Shown: one piece after another, positions 17,629 to 25,680 of the stretch | How positions within the stretch are numbered: position 1 is the first letter of the stretch | Layout: every line of letters begins with the position of its first letter | Assembly (NCBI RefSeq): GCF_017104565.1 | Contig: NZ_JAAGPD010000006.1 | Location: 186,001 to 250,000, forward strand | Source: Paraburkholderia sp. Tr-20389 | Lineage (GTDB): Bacteria > Pseudomonadota > Gammaproteobacteria > Burkholderiales > Burkholderiaceae | Direction: 5' to 3' | Length of the DNA stretch: 64,000 nucleotides | Translations under genes and position numbers: made by a program | The notes under the pieces: model-generated | What the model was told of the DNA's origin: nothing | The model's database searches: none | What the model saw: the letters and a program-made list of their open reading frames with translations, nothing else

Positions 17629-18393
17629 ATGAACCAGAAAGATTCGATCCGAAAGCCGACCTTGCGCCTTACGCGACGTGAATGTCTGGCCGCAGCGGTC
17701 GTGGTCAGCGCGGTGCTTCTGGGTGGCTGCGGCGCATTCCATGGCCCACAGTCTGTTGCGGTGACAAACACATCCGGTAGTGCGGCGATACCGCCTGCCC
17801 CTGCGGGCTATTACCGTGCCAACGTTGGCGACACCGTGTCGTCTGTAGCATCGGGTTTTTCGCGCGCGCCCTCCCTGATCGCGCAGTGGAATGGCATCTC
17901 CGTCGATTCCACACTTGTTCCTGGCGAACTACTTCGTGTCGCACCCGTTGCGGATTCAGAAAACGTACGCCCCGTTCCCGATTGCCAAGGCTCGCACGTG
18001 GCCGGTCGGACAGAAACTCCCGAGTTTTTGTGGCCAGTGGTTGGAGCCGTTACAACCGCCTATGGCACTAACGGTGCCAAAGGCATCGTCATTTCTGGCC
18101 ATTCCGGCGATCCGGTAAGGGCCGCCCGGGGCGGGCGCGTTCTGTACGCCGGAAACCAGGTCAAGGCGTATGGCCAGTTGATCGTGATCAGGCACGATAG
18201 TCATACCCTGACGGCATATGGAAATAACAGCCGTGTCCTTGTCAAAGAAGGCGCCCTCGTCACCCAAGGCCAGGTGATCGCCGAGATAGGCGATGAGGTA
18301 GTTGGAAAGCCGGCACTTATCTTTGAGGTGCGAAAGGATCGAGTGCCTGTCGACCCGGCGACCTATCTCCCCCCGTGTCATCCATCGATGTGA
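17629..18393 (+). CDS. NlpD-like lipoprotein (LysM plus degenerate M23 domain)
   Basis: A 254-residue lipoprotein. The signal ends at LLGGC (Cys about 34). Residues about 60-105 are a LysM domain (YYRANVGDTVSSVASGF, then WNGISVDSTLVPGELLRV) that binds peptidoglycan. Residues 130-250 form a LytM/M23 domain (FLWPVVGAVTTAYG, GHSGDPVRAARGGRVLYAGN, LVTQGQVIAEIGD). The zinc ligands of active M23 enzymes are not in place: the expected HxxxD and HxH are missing. It is therefore probably an amidase activator like NlpD/EnvC, not an enzyme. A GGAAC site lies before the ATG. It stands near other cell-wall genes, which supports an envelope and division role. Confidence 0.88.
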   Translation: MNQKDSIRKPTLRLTRRECLAAAVVVSAVLLGGCGAFHGPQSVAVTNTSGSAAIPPAPAGYYRANVGDTVSSVASGFSRAPSLIAQWNGISVDSTLVPGELLRVAPVADSENVRPVPDCQGSHVAGRTETPEFLWPVVGAVTTAYGTNGAKGIVISGHSGDPVRAARGGRVLYAGNQVKAYGQLIVIRHDSHTLTAYGNNSRVLVKEGALVTQGQVIAEIGDEVVGKPALIFEVRKDRVPVDPATYLPPCHPSM

Positions 18394-18599
18394 GATCGGC
18401 TCTCCGGAACGCAAGCCGATGTGGGGTTAATGCCTCATTGCTTAACAGATCGAAATTGACCATTCCAAGGCTATTTCGATCGCAGGGGTGCAGACTTCCA
18501 GCACGGTCGTATCCACCGTGCCGTTGATGCCACCGATGAGGCGACTCTCCTGTGCCGTTTCGTCCTATCCTCCCTGCGCTGTAGTGTCATGGCCTCGAT

Positions 18600-19184
18600 G
18601 TGTCAGACGATGCAGGCGCACCACCTTTCGCAGTATCTATACGTTCATTGGCTAACAAAAATATTCGTGGCATTTATTTCGTCATCCTCATGTCATTAGC
18701 CACCACCTTGTCGGGCTGCGTGCGGCTTCCCGTGACCCAAGGATCTGGCAAATCGCAACAATCCGAGGTGGAGGTGACGAACGATCGTTCAGTCATGGAT
18801 GATGCGAACCCTCCGGAATCGCAGCAGATCAAACCGTCAGCATCATTGGGATTCCCGCAACTGGGAGTTGCATCATGGTATGGGACGACATTCAATGGGC
18901 ATCGCACTGCAAGCGGTGAGCGCTTCAACATGAACGCCATGACAGCAGCGCACAAGACGTTGCCGCTGGGATCGTACGTGCGTGTCACTCTGGTTCGCAC
19001 TGGAAGATCCATAATCGTGCGCATCAACGATCGCGGACCCTTTAGCCGTCGTCGGATCATCGACCTGTCGTATGCAGCGGCATCGGCGCTCGGAATTCAG
19101 AGAGCAGGCACCGGCCTCGTCGCGATCAGTCGGTTGCGTTCCGCGACAAGCGACATTGTCGACGTACAGGGTGACGACAGCTAG
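18600..19184 (+). CDS. rlpA: RlpA-like septal ring lipoprotein (DPBB domain)
   Basis: A 194-residue protein with GTG start at 18600; this start keeps the basic n-region before the lipoprotein signal ([15 protein letters not shown], Cys about 40). An ATG at 18690 would cut into the signal. The double-psi beta-barrel begins at about 90: [20 protein letters not shown], '[17 protein letters not shown]' and '[22 protein letters not shown]'. The conserved His and Asp of the lytic transglycosylase family ([14 protein letters not shown]) are present. There is no C-terminal SPOR domain, so it is a short version. It should cut or bind denuded glycan at the outer membrane. Confidence 0.87.
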   Translation: MSDDAGAPPFAVSIRSLANKNIRGIYFVILMSLATTLSGCVRLPVTQGSGKSQQSEVEVTNDRSVMDDANPPESQQIKPSASLGFPQLGVASWYGTTFNGHRTASGERFNMNAMTAAHKTLPLGSYVRVTLVRTGRSIIVRINDRGPFSRRRIIDLSYAAASALGIQRAGTGLVAISRLRSATSDIVDVQGDDS

Positions 19185-19186
19185 CC

Positions 19187-19636
19187 ATGACCAAACCGTC
19201 GAAGAACGGCAGATCGTTTCTGACGAAGGAAATGCTTCTGCCACTTGCTGCGGCACGTGTGCGAGCGTTGTCGCTGGAAAACCACCTTGCCCTTGCGACG
19301 TTACGCGCAGGGCAAGGCGATTTCTATCAGATGAGTTGCCTGTTGCGGACGATCTACCTTGCGTATTTCATACACGCCGAGTTGGCGCAGCCAACTGAAG
19401 ATGTCTTCCCTCAGGCGGAGCACGCGCTTGCCCGCAGTGTTGCCCGGTCGGAGAACGGCGAGGGATGGTCCCTTGCGGACGATGAGTGGCAGCTCATCAC
19501 CCGGATACTGGAAATGCATGACCGTCAGCTATCCCGCACCCCTCGTTACGTTTTCGAGAGAGCGTGGGAACAATTGCAACGCTTCACTTCGAGCAACGCC
19601 GAGTCTCCGATTTCATTGGGGCAAAAAGATCATTGA
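19187..19636 (+). CDS. Conserved hypothetical protein
   Basis: A 149-residue soluble, helical protein beginning MTKPSKNGRSFLTKEMLLPL, 2 bases after the rlpA-like stop, so the two are probably co-transcribed and translationally coupled. It contains 'LALATLRAGQGDFYQMSCLL', 'TIYLAYFIHAEL' and 'WQLITRILEMHDRQLSRTPRYVFERAWEQLQRF'. Proteins of this kind are sometimes labelled Fis-family regulators in Burkholderia genomes, but I see no clear helix-turn-helix. No catalytic motif is seen. The coupling to an envelope gene is the only functional hint. Confidence 0.7.
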   Translation: MTKPSKNGRSFLTKEMLLPLAAARVRALSLENHLALATLRAGQGDFYQMSCLLRTIYLAYFIHAELAQPTEDVFPQAEHALARSVARSENGEGWSLADDEWQLITRILEMHDRQLSRTPRYVFERAWEQLQRFTSSNAESPISLGQKDH

Positions 19637-19890
19637 CTGCACCTGAGCGCTGGCCAGGTTATACGACCGTCCGCCTCAGAGCTGCGACCGAAATTGATCG
19701 GGTTATCGTCCGCTCAGTTTTCTGGGAGCGATGTCAGCTGTTATCCTGATTTTGGAAATTGCGACCGGCTTGGTCGCTTCGCTTCACTTATCAGACCAAC
19801 GGCGGCCTGCCATATCGCGTTGCCGCCGCCAGGGACGAGGCCAAGCAAGTCCGACGGTCACTTCGGAAATGAATGCGCACTCGTAGCTGC

Positions 19891-21282
19891 TCACTCACGC
19901 GTCGCCTGAACCCGCCCGGCCTTGACGGCCGCTTTCAGCGATGACCAGTCCGCCTCGTTCTGCTCCGCGTACGCGAGCGCGAATCGCTCGATGGCTGCGT
20001 CGAATGCCGACGACTTGCCCACGTATCCGCTGATCAGCGCCGGGTCGCCCGCTTTCGCCATCGATTGCGCTAACGCTGTGCCACACGACACCGCATATTC
20101 GGCAAGGTCCGCGACGTCGAAGGTGGTGAAGTCGAATGCCCCTTTCATATCGCGCAACTGCCTGACATAGAAGTCATTGCCTGTGTGATGCATCTTGGAC
20201 CATCCCAGGAAGATGTCACTGGCCGATTGCAGAAGACGCTGGCCATTTACCACCCGCTGACCATGATTCGGATATTGACTGGCCGGGAGGTAGCCCTCCA
20301 GCACCGACGCCCTCGCCTCCTTGAGTTGCAGGAATAGCGGGCATTCCCCGTCTGCCATGAAGAGCGCCTCATAGCAGCGGGTACCGACCGAACCGATGCC
20401 GACGACGCGAATCGCGACATCGACGAGTTCATAACGGTCGAAGAGCGCGCGCCTGTCGTCGGGCAACGTCAGCCGGTAATCGGCGAAGAACCTCCGGATC
20501 ATGTCGTCGTACTGCTTGTGTTCGCGCCTGTTCTTGAGCGGGATGTGATAGACCAGCGGTGGCAATTCCCTGATGCGCACCTTGCCGTTGACCAGTTCGG
20601 TCGAATGGCTCATTACCGAACGCGACGACTGCAACCGCGCCTTGTCGATGACTGCCAGCTCCTTTCGTTTTTCCTCGGTGGAATCCGCAATGGTCAGCAT
20701 CGTCGCGGCCTTGAACTGGTAGTACCAGATGTCGAGCGTGTCCATCCTGCTGAACTCCACGATGCGCGCCCGGAATGTCTCGCACAGTCGACGGACAATG
20801 CCACGCTGATTGCTCAGTGCAAACCCACGTTCGCGCGCGGCGATCACGAAGGACGCGGCCAGCCTGCGCACATCCCAGTCGAATGGTCCTGGTAGTGTCT
20901 CATCGAAGTCGTTGGGTCCGAAAAGAATCCGTCGCTCAGGGCTCGCGAAAAGCCCGAAGTTGGCCAGGTGCGCGTCACCGCCGAGTTGCACGATGACATC
21001 GCTGCGCGGCAGCCTGGACAAATCAAATGCCATCAGCGGAGCGGCACCGCGATAAAACGCAAACGGATTCGCAAGCATGCGGCCATACCTGATCGGGATC
21101 AACTCCGGCACCCGCCCCACGTTGGATGCGTCGAGCAGTTCGATCGGGTCTCGCTTTTCTATCTTGCAGACCGCAAGCTTCGCTCGCGAAACCTTTCTGC
21201 GCGCTTCCTTGCCGAGATTGATCCGGGATGCAAGCGGTCCGCGGCCGGCAAACAAACCCGAGACATCGTTGTGTGTAGTCAT
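19891..21282 (-). CDS. DUF2252 family protein
   Basis: A 463-residue protein if started at ATG 21282 (MTTHNDVSGLFAGRGPLASR). In-frame ATGs at 21321 and 21420 would add 13 or 46 residues with no conserved look; none has a strong ribosome-binding site, so the start is uncertain. DUF2252 signatures are clear: 'MLANPFAFYRGAAPLMAFDL', 'VQLGGDAHLANFGLFASPER', 'FGPNDFDETLPGPFDWDVRR'. The 'GDAHLxNFG' and 'NDFDE' patterns recall aminoglycoside-phosphotransferase/kinase-like active sites, so an ATP-dependent phosphotransfer is possible but not proven for this family. It stands alone. Confidence 0.85.
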   Translation of the reverse strand: MTTHNDVSGLFAGRGPLASRINLGKEARRKVSRAKLAVCKIEKRDPIELLDASNVGRVPELIPIRYGRMLANPFAFYRGAAPLMAFDLSRLPRSDVIVQLGGDAHLANFGLFASPERRILFGPNDFDETLPGPFDWDVRRLAASFVIAARERGFALSNQRGIVRRLCETFRARIVEFSRMDTLDIWYYQFKAATMLTIADSTEEKRKELAVIDKARLQSSRSVMSHSTELVNGKVRIRELPPLVYHIPLKNRREHKQYDDMIRRFFADYRLTLPDDRRALFDRYELVDVAIRVVGIGSVGTRCYEALFMADGECPLFLQLKEARASVLEGYLPASQYPNHGQRVVNGQRLLQSASDIFLGWSKMHHTGNDFYVRQLRDMKGAFDFTTFDVADLAEYAVSCGTALAQSMAKAGDPALISGYVGKSSAFDAAIERFALAYAEQNEADWSSLKAAVKAGRVQATRE

Positions 21283-21481
21283 TGTTCGAGAACTCGTGTT
21301 TTCTTCGATAGTTTGACGCATGCGACAGGATTCAGTTCTTTCATATGGCACGCCCTTCGATTTCGTTACATCCCTGACGAATACGAAAGCCGGGAACCGT
21401 ATTCGACGCCCAAACAGCATTCAGGCAGGCACGACTTCCATATTAATGCAGGCAGGGTCATCAACTGTCGCGATGAACCGT

Positions 21482-21645
21482 TCATCGCTTGATGGACTCG
21501 TACTCGCTTGAAAACAGATTGCCAGATTCATAGAATGATTTGATCTTTTCCGGATATCTGAGCAATACGCTCGCCGCCTGTTTAAGAGCGGCACGTCCGT
21601 TTTCGTCTTGATTGATACGGACGAAGTTTTCTGTCAGAAGTCCGA
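21482..21645 (-). pseudogene. C-terminal gene remnant, family unknown
   Basis: A minus-strand frame reads GLLTENFVRINQDENGRAAL, then KQAASVLLRYPEKIKSFYES, and ends at a TGA at 21482-21484. It looks like genuine coding sequence (good amphipathic helices) but a stop lies directly before it, at 21646-21648, and no start codon or upstream part exists. It is probably the tail of a gene whose 5' part has been lost; I cannot name the family. Confidence 0.35.
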
Positions 21646-21690
21646 TTCATGTACGCATCAGGTTGAGGCCAACCGTACGTGGAGGGCAAC

Positions 21691-22377
21691 ATGGCTTGCG
21701 AATTTCCGCTTAGTCGCCGCAGCTTTCTCAAAGTCATCGGTGGAAGCGTCGCGACTGTTACGGTGAGTAACCTCTCAGCTTCCCTGATGAGTGGCTGTAC
21801 AACGTCCTCTTCGCGCGCTCGCCCCACCGCCCCCGCCTCCGCTGGCACCTGAACGCCCCGCGACTGGACACATGGCTGGGCGACGGAGCCTGGCAAGGCC
21901 AATTGGCGTATCGAAGGCTATCTGAAGGTGACGGGATCGAAGATCTACGCCCGCGACTTTAAGGCGAGCGATTTCAAAGGATGGCCATCGCATGAGAACT
22001 GGTTGTACGCGCTGAGATGTAACTGCGTCGACAGGATCGTTCTAGGCTACGACCTCAGTGTATTGCCGCAGAACCTCCAGCCCATTGCCATCGTCTCCAA
22101 CAAGACATTGAACGCGCGTCGCGTTCCCCTCGCTCAGGAAAGCGATCCCTACAGCGAAAAAAACACGGATATCAGCTTCTTTCCTCAGGACAACCATCCC
22201 GCCGATTGCTACGGCCAGCCCGTTGCCCTGCTCATTTTCGAAGACTTCGATACTTACCGCCGGGCACGAAAGATACTGGAATTCAACGACAAGGCAAAAC
22301 AAGCGATATTCCTTGTCGATGCCGACTGTGATACGACATCAATCAGTCTCACAAGGGCTACGGCTCTAATGCCTTGA
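21691..22377 (+). pseudogene. Truncated molybdopterin-dependent aldehyde/xanthine dehydrogenase-type large subunit
   Basis: From an ATG at 21691 with a GGAGGG site, the first 53 codons give a Tat signal (LSRRSFLKVIGGSVATVTV) and an SGC motif, then an in-frame TGA at 21850 stops it. Reading through, the same frame continues with the N-terminal domain of a large Moco subunit: 'WRIEGYLKVTGSKIYARDFK', 'GYDLSVLPQNLQPIAIV', 'PADCYGQPVALLIFEDFDTY'. The frame then loses similarity after FNDKAK and ends at 22377. A full protein has over 700 more residues. It is therefore a pseudogene by nonsense mutation plus loss of its 3' part. Confidence 0.75.
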
Positions 22378-22605
22378 ACGGGCACAGTCGCAGCGTCACG
22401 AAGGCCGCAACGATCGTCATTAAAAATGTGCGAATTCGCCGACAGCCTCCCTTCATTTACGCCAAAGGAATCCATTCATATTTTCTTTGTGTGTCGGCCG
22501 ATCGAAATCTTTGCACCTGAACCTATCCGGCATTGCTCATTGAACGGACAACCCGACCGATCGCTTCGATTCCTATGACGACATGAAGTCGATTGATGTC
22601 TATCG

Positions 22606-22944
22606 CTAGATCGTCGCATTGGCGTCAGTACTTTCGAGCTTGATATTACCTGGGTTCAACTGAATCACACGCAGATTCGTGGCGCGCAAATAGATCACCG
22701 AAGTCTTGCCACGCCCAAACAGAGCGATAGTATCGCTCGACTTTTCGCTCCGCCTCAAAGCTAAAGAAGGCCGATGCAGATGTGCAATTTAGGTAGTAGT
22801 TCTTGCCGTCTCCACGCAAAAAACTTCCCGTTCGAGATAACGCGAATTGCCCACTAAAAAGCCGACCATCAGTGTGGAGCCGCTATGTGCGGTGTCGCAC
22901 AGATTGCCTCGATGCGAATCGCATTCAATGCATCTGACTGGCAT
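22606..22944 (-). pseudogene. Possible frameshifted gene, family unknown
   Basis: On the minus strand three overlapping frames each carry protein-like sequence in turn: from ATG 22944, MPVRCIECDSHRGNLCDTAH and 'MVGFLVGNSRYLERE'; then in a neighbouring frame GDGKNYYLNCTSASAFFSFE; then DTIALFGRGKTSVIYLRATN and LRVIQLNPGNIKLES before a TAG at 22606-22608. Two frameshifts would join them into one protein of about 110 residues. This is a low-GC stretch between two other decayed or unknown genes. The reading is tentative. Confidence 0.3.
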
Positions 22945-23004
22945 TGAAGACTGGAAAACCAATACGAGTCAGTACAAATTTAATACAGAGAGAGTGAGGG
23001 CATC

Positions 23005-23730
23005 ATGAAGAATCCCGTCGGGCTCAATCCGCCCTTGGCAAGGCGCGTCTGCGTTTTCGTCGTATTTGGCGCTATTGGTTTGTCCGGATGCGGCACGGGA
23101 GGAAATACCACCGCGAGCGATCCGCCCACCTTTGCAGTTATCACAAACCAGAGTTCATACGACTGCCGGAAGAGCGACGGCACTCGCGATGACACATGCA
23201 AGATCGAGGGAAAGGTTCTACATAACGGACCAACAGCCAATCTGTCCTACATACTGTACAAGCCCAGCGACAAGGAACATGAGACACCGATCGTCTGTAC
23301 GTTGCCGGCCGCAGCCGCCGACGTGATCGCGACAGGGCGCAGCATGTCTTTGACAGTGCCCGTGAGTGCCGCGGGCGCACAGGCGGCACTCGGCATAAGC
23401 GGTGGAACAAGCCAGACGGCTCAGCTAGTTAATCTGAACACGGGTAGCCAGCCTGCACTTTATATATTGACATCAAACTTTTCACTCTGCATGGCTTATG
23501 GCTTCGGTGCAATTGATTCAACCACATACGCCGCGAGCCTGACGAAGGTGCTTGCCGACGCCGCGAAGATGTCGGTTGCCGCTTCAACGGCGACTAATCC
23601 CGTGATCGCCGACGCCCCGACTCCCGCTTCGAACCCGGCGACCGAGGCCCCGGCTCCTGCTTCCAACCCAGCACCCGCTGCACCCGGGGCGAATCCTTCA
23701 AAAGGAGGAAAAAAGAACCCCGCAGGATGA
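23005..23730 (+). CDS. Hypothetical lipoprotein with Pro/Ala-rich tail
   Basis: A 241-residue protein preceded by a GAGAGAGTGAGGG stretch that includes its ribosome-binding site. The lipoprotein signal ends at GLSGC (Cys about 29). The mature part to about 185 is a beta-rich domain with several Cys (YDCRKSDGTRDDTCKIEG, 'ETPIVCTLPAA', 'SNFSLCMAYGFGAID'), which could make disulfides in the periplasm. Residues 195-241 are a low-complexity tail of TPASNPA/APAP repeats ending in Lys/Gly. It is followed 66 bases later by a phospholipase-D-like gene on the same strand, so they may form a two-gene unit. The family is unknown. Confidence 0.7.
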   Translation: MKNPVGLNPPLARRVCVFVVFGAIGLSGCGTGGNTTASDPPTFAVITNQSSYDCRKSDGTRDDTCKIEGKVLHNGPTANLSYILYKPSDKEHETPIVCTLPAAAADVIATGRSMSLTVPVSAAGAQAALGISGGTSQTAQLVNLNTGSQPALYILTSNFSLCMAYGFGAIDSTTYAASLTKVLADAAKMSVAASTATNPVIADAPTPASNPATEAPAPASNPAPAAPGANPSKGGKKNPAG

Positions 23731-23796
23731 AGGGCGATCACGCCGCACAAACCGACAGTACCGACAGCCAAACCGAACAACCCAACGGAGCATGCA

Positions 23797-24501
23797 ATGG
23801 AATCTGCAATCCAGAAAAGCAAGACTAACGTCATTTCGGATCCCAAAGAAACATTGCAAACATTTAATCTGCTTGAATTGCAGCAGTACACGGCAGAGGG
23901 AGCTTACTCGTCGAATGCCAGTACCGACGTCCATCTCTTTTATGTGGGCAGAGACGATGTTCACGACATCCTGAAGCATATCCTCTCCCGCGTCAGTGTA
24001 TCGCTCTATCTGAACATGTACGGCTATGACGACGCCGAGCTGAACGGTATCTTGATGGACCTCGTTAAGGACCCCACCGTCACGATGCTTGTAACACTGG
24101 ACCGTTCACAGGTACATGGACTCACCGAGAGAGGCCTGCTGACTAAAGACATGGCTGAGAACGCGGCCGGGATGAATACGCACTTTGTGGTCGGCGAGTC
24201 GCAAACTCATCAGATCAGCCACACGAAAGGATTCGTCGCTGATGGACGCGTTGCGCTGGAAGGCTCAACAAATTGGTCCCAATCCGGTGAGGGCATTTTC
24301 CTTTTCAGCGATCACGGGAAGCCTGTGGCGGGTGGACCCAAGTACAAGGCGCAGAACAACACGGCATGCGTGATTACCGACCCCGATACGATCAGCCGTT
24401 TCCAGACTGAACTCGTCAGGGAACACATGATAGCGAAGGCACAGGACAAATCTAGTCTGTCAGAGGCGATGGAGGTTGAGCCGGCGGCCGCCCATTCCTG
24501 A
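23797..24501 (+). CDS. Phospholipase-D-like (PLDc) protein with one HKD motif
   Basis: A 234-residue protein with a single PLD catalytic motif at about 147-166: HTKGFVADGRVALEGSTNWS, with the pattern H-x-K-x4-D-x6-G-S-x-N. Enzymes of this size, such as Nuc-type endonucleases, act as dimers with one motif from each subunit. The N-terminal part has 'DVHLFYVGRDDVHDILKHIL' and 'VSLYLNMYGYDD', the usual first beta-strand of the fold. There is no signal peptide, so it is cytoplasmic or uses another export route. It may hydrolyse phosphodiester bonds in DNA or phospholipid; which cannot be told from sequence. It lies just after a lipoprotein gene. Confidence 0.82.
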   Translation: MESAIQKSKTNVISDPKETLQTFNLLELQQYTAEGAYSSNASTDVHLFYVGRDDVHDILKHILSRVSVSLYLNMYGYDDAELNGILMDLVKDPTVTMLVTLDRSQVHGLTERGLLTKDMAENAAGMNTHFVVGESQTHQISHTKGFVADGRVALEGSTNWSQSGEGIFLFSDHGKPVAGGPKYKAQNNTACVITDPDTISRFQTELVREHMIAKAQDKSSLSEAMEVEPAAAHS

Positions 24502-24643
24502 CACGACAGGTCCGACTCTCACCGAAGCGCCTCAGATTCGAGTGGTACTCATCCGGATCGCGTGGGTCATCTTGTACTGGAGACATCTTGCCGCACCGAC
24601 GGCGAACGCTATCTAGTCTGGCGCTTGGCTTGTCCACGATGAC

Positions 24644-25549
24644 CTACGTCACCTTCAAATCCCGCACGATCCAGTCGAGCGCGGACTGCGCGAGATCATC
24701 CAGGCTGCGCCCCGCCAGCGTCAGTACCTGAAGGCGGCGCTGCGTCAGCAACGGGTTATCGAACGGAACCGCCTTCATACGATCCACGCCCAGCCGCTTG
24801 GCCACGGAAACGTACCCCGACGGCATGATCGACTGCGGCACCGACAGCGCGAAACGATACAGCGCCGCGACATATCGGCTCGTCATCAGCGGCACGATTT
24901 CGATGTTCTCGACGTTGCACGCAATATCGAACAATTGACGGTTCGTCGTGCCCTTGTCCTGAAGCAAAACCGGATAGGCAGTGAGATCCTTCAGCGCGAT
25001 CTTCGCTTTGCTTGCGAGGGGATGTTCGTCGTGCATCAAGGCCATGACGGGCGCGCGTTGCGTGTACTCCACTACGACGCCCGCCTCCGGCTTGAAGCTG
25101 AACGTCAGCGCGATGGACGCCTCGCCCGACAGCAACATCTGACTCGCTCTTTCGGACGGCACGACCTCGAGTTGAATCGCGACATCGGGATGCTCGCCGC
25201 AGAACGCGCCCAGCGACACGGGCAAAAAATCGAAGGCAAAACCTTCCGTACACGCAATCGTAATGGTGCGCGAGCGCCGCCGCTCTTCCCCCTGGATTTC
25301 ATCGAAGACCGCCTGCGCATCCGACAGCGTGCGCTGTGCGTGACGCAGCAGGAGCCGTCCGGCGTGTGACAGGACCATGCCACGCGCATGCCGCTCGAAC
25401 AGCGGCACGCCGATATCGCCTTCGAGCTTGGCGATATGCCGGCTCAACGCGGACACGGTCAACCCGAGCTTCTCGGTCGCGGACGTAAGCGAACCCGCCT
25501 GCGCAACGACGGAAAAATAGTACAGCGACGGTTCCAGCAGCTTACGCAT
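24644..25549 (-). CDS. LysR-family regulator of the adjacent catabolic operon
   Basis: A 301-residue LysR regulator. The winged HTH is at about 5-65 (SLTSATEKLGLTVSALSRHI, AKLEGDIGVPLFERHARGMV) and the effector-binding domain at about 95-295. It is transcribed away from the M20/MHS operon, the standard layout for a LysR activator with its target. In the 131 bases between the two starts lies CGCAA, 15 bases, TTGCG at 25595-25619, which is repeated before the porin at 31019. The effector is probably the substrate or an intermediate of the pathway; this is inference. Confidence 0.9.
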   Translation of the reverse strand: MRKLLEPSLYYFSVVAQAGSLTSATEKLGLTVSALSRHIAKLEGDIGVPLFERHARGMVLSHAGRLLLRHAQRTLSDAQAVFDEIQGEERRRSRTITIACTEGFAFDFLPVSLGAFCGEHPDVAIQLEVVPSERASQMLLSGEASIALTFSFKPEAGVVVEYTQRAPVMALMHDEHPLASKAKIALKDLTAYPVLLQDKGTTNRQLFDIACNVENIEIVPLMTSRYVAALYRFALSVPQSIMPSGYVSVAKRLGVDRMKAVPFDNPLLTQRRLQVLTLAGRSLDDLAQSALDWIVRDLKVT

Positions 25550-25594
25550 GGCAATGACGCGTGGCCCGAGGTTCGACGCGAGGTTTGAGGAAAA

Positions 25595-25624
25595 CGCAAA
25601 TGTACCTTGTTTGATTGCGAATAC
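25595..25624. promoter_or_regulatory. Probable LysR operator, site 1
   Basis: CGCAA (25595-25599), 15 bases, TTGCG (25615-25619), followed by AATAC. The 14 bases TTGATTGCGAATAC at 25611-25624 recur exactly at 30913-30926 before the porin gene. It sits between the divergent LysR and M20 genes, where a LysR regulator would bind. Confidence 0.6.
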
Positions 25625-25680
25625 AAAAATACTTCCAGCCCGGTAATCTGGTCACAGTCGCATCAAACCTTTTACCCCAC

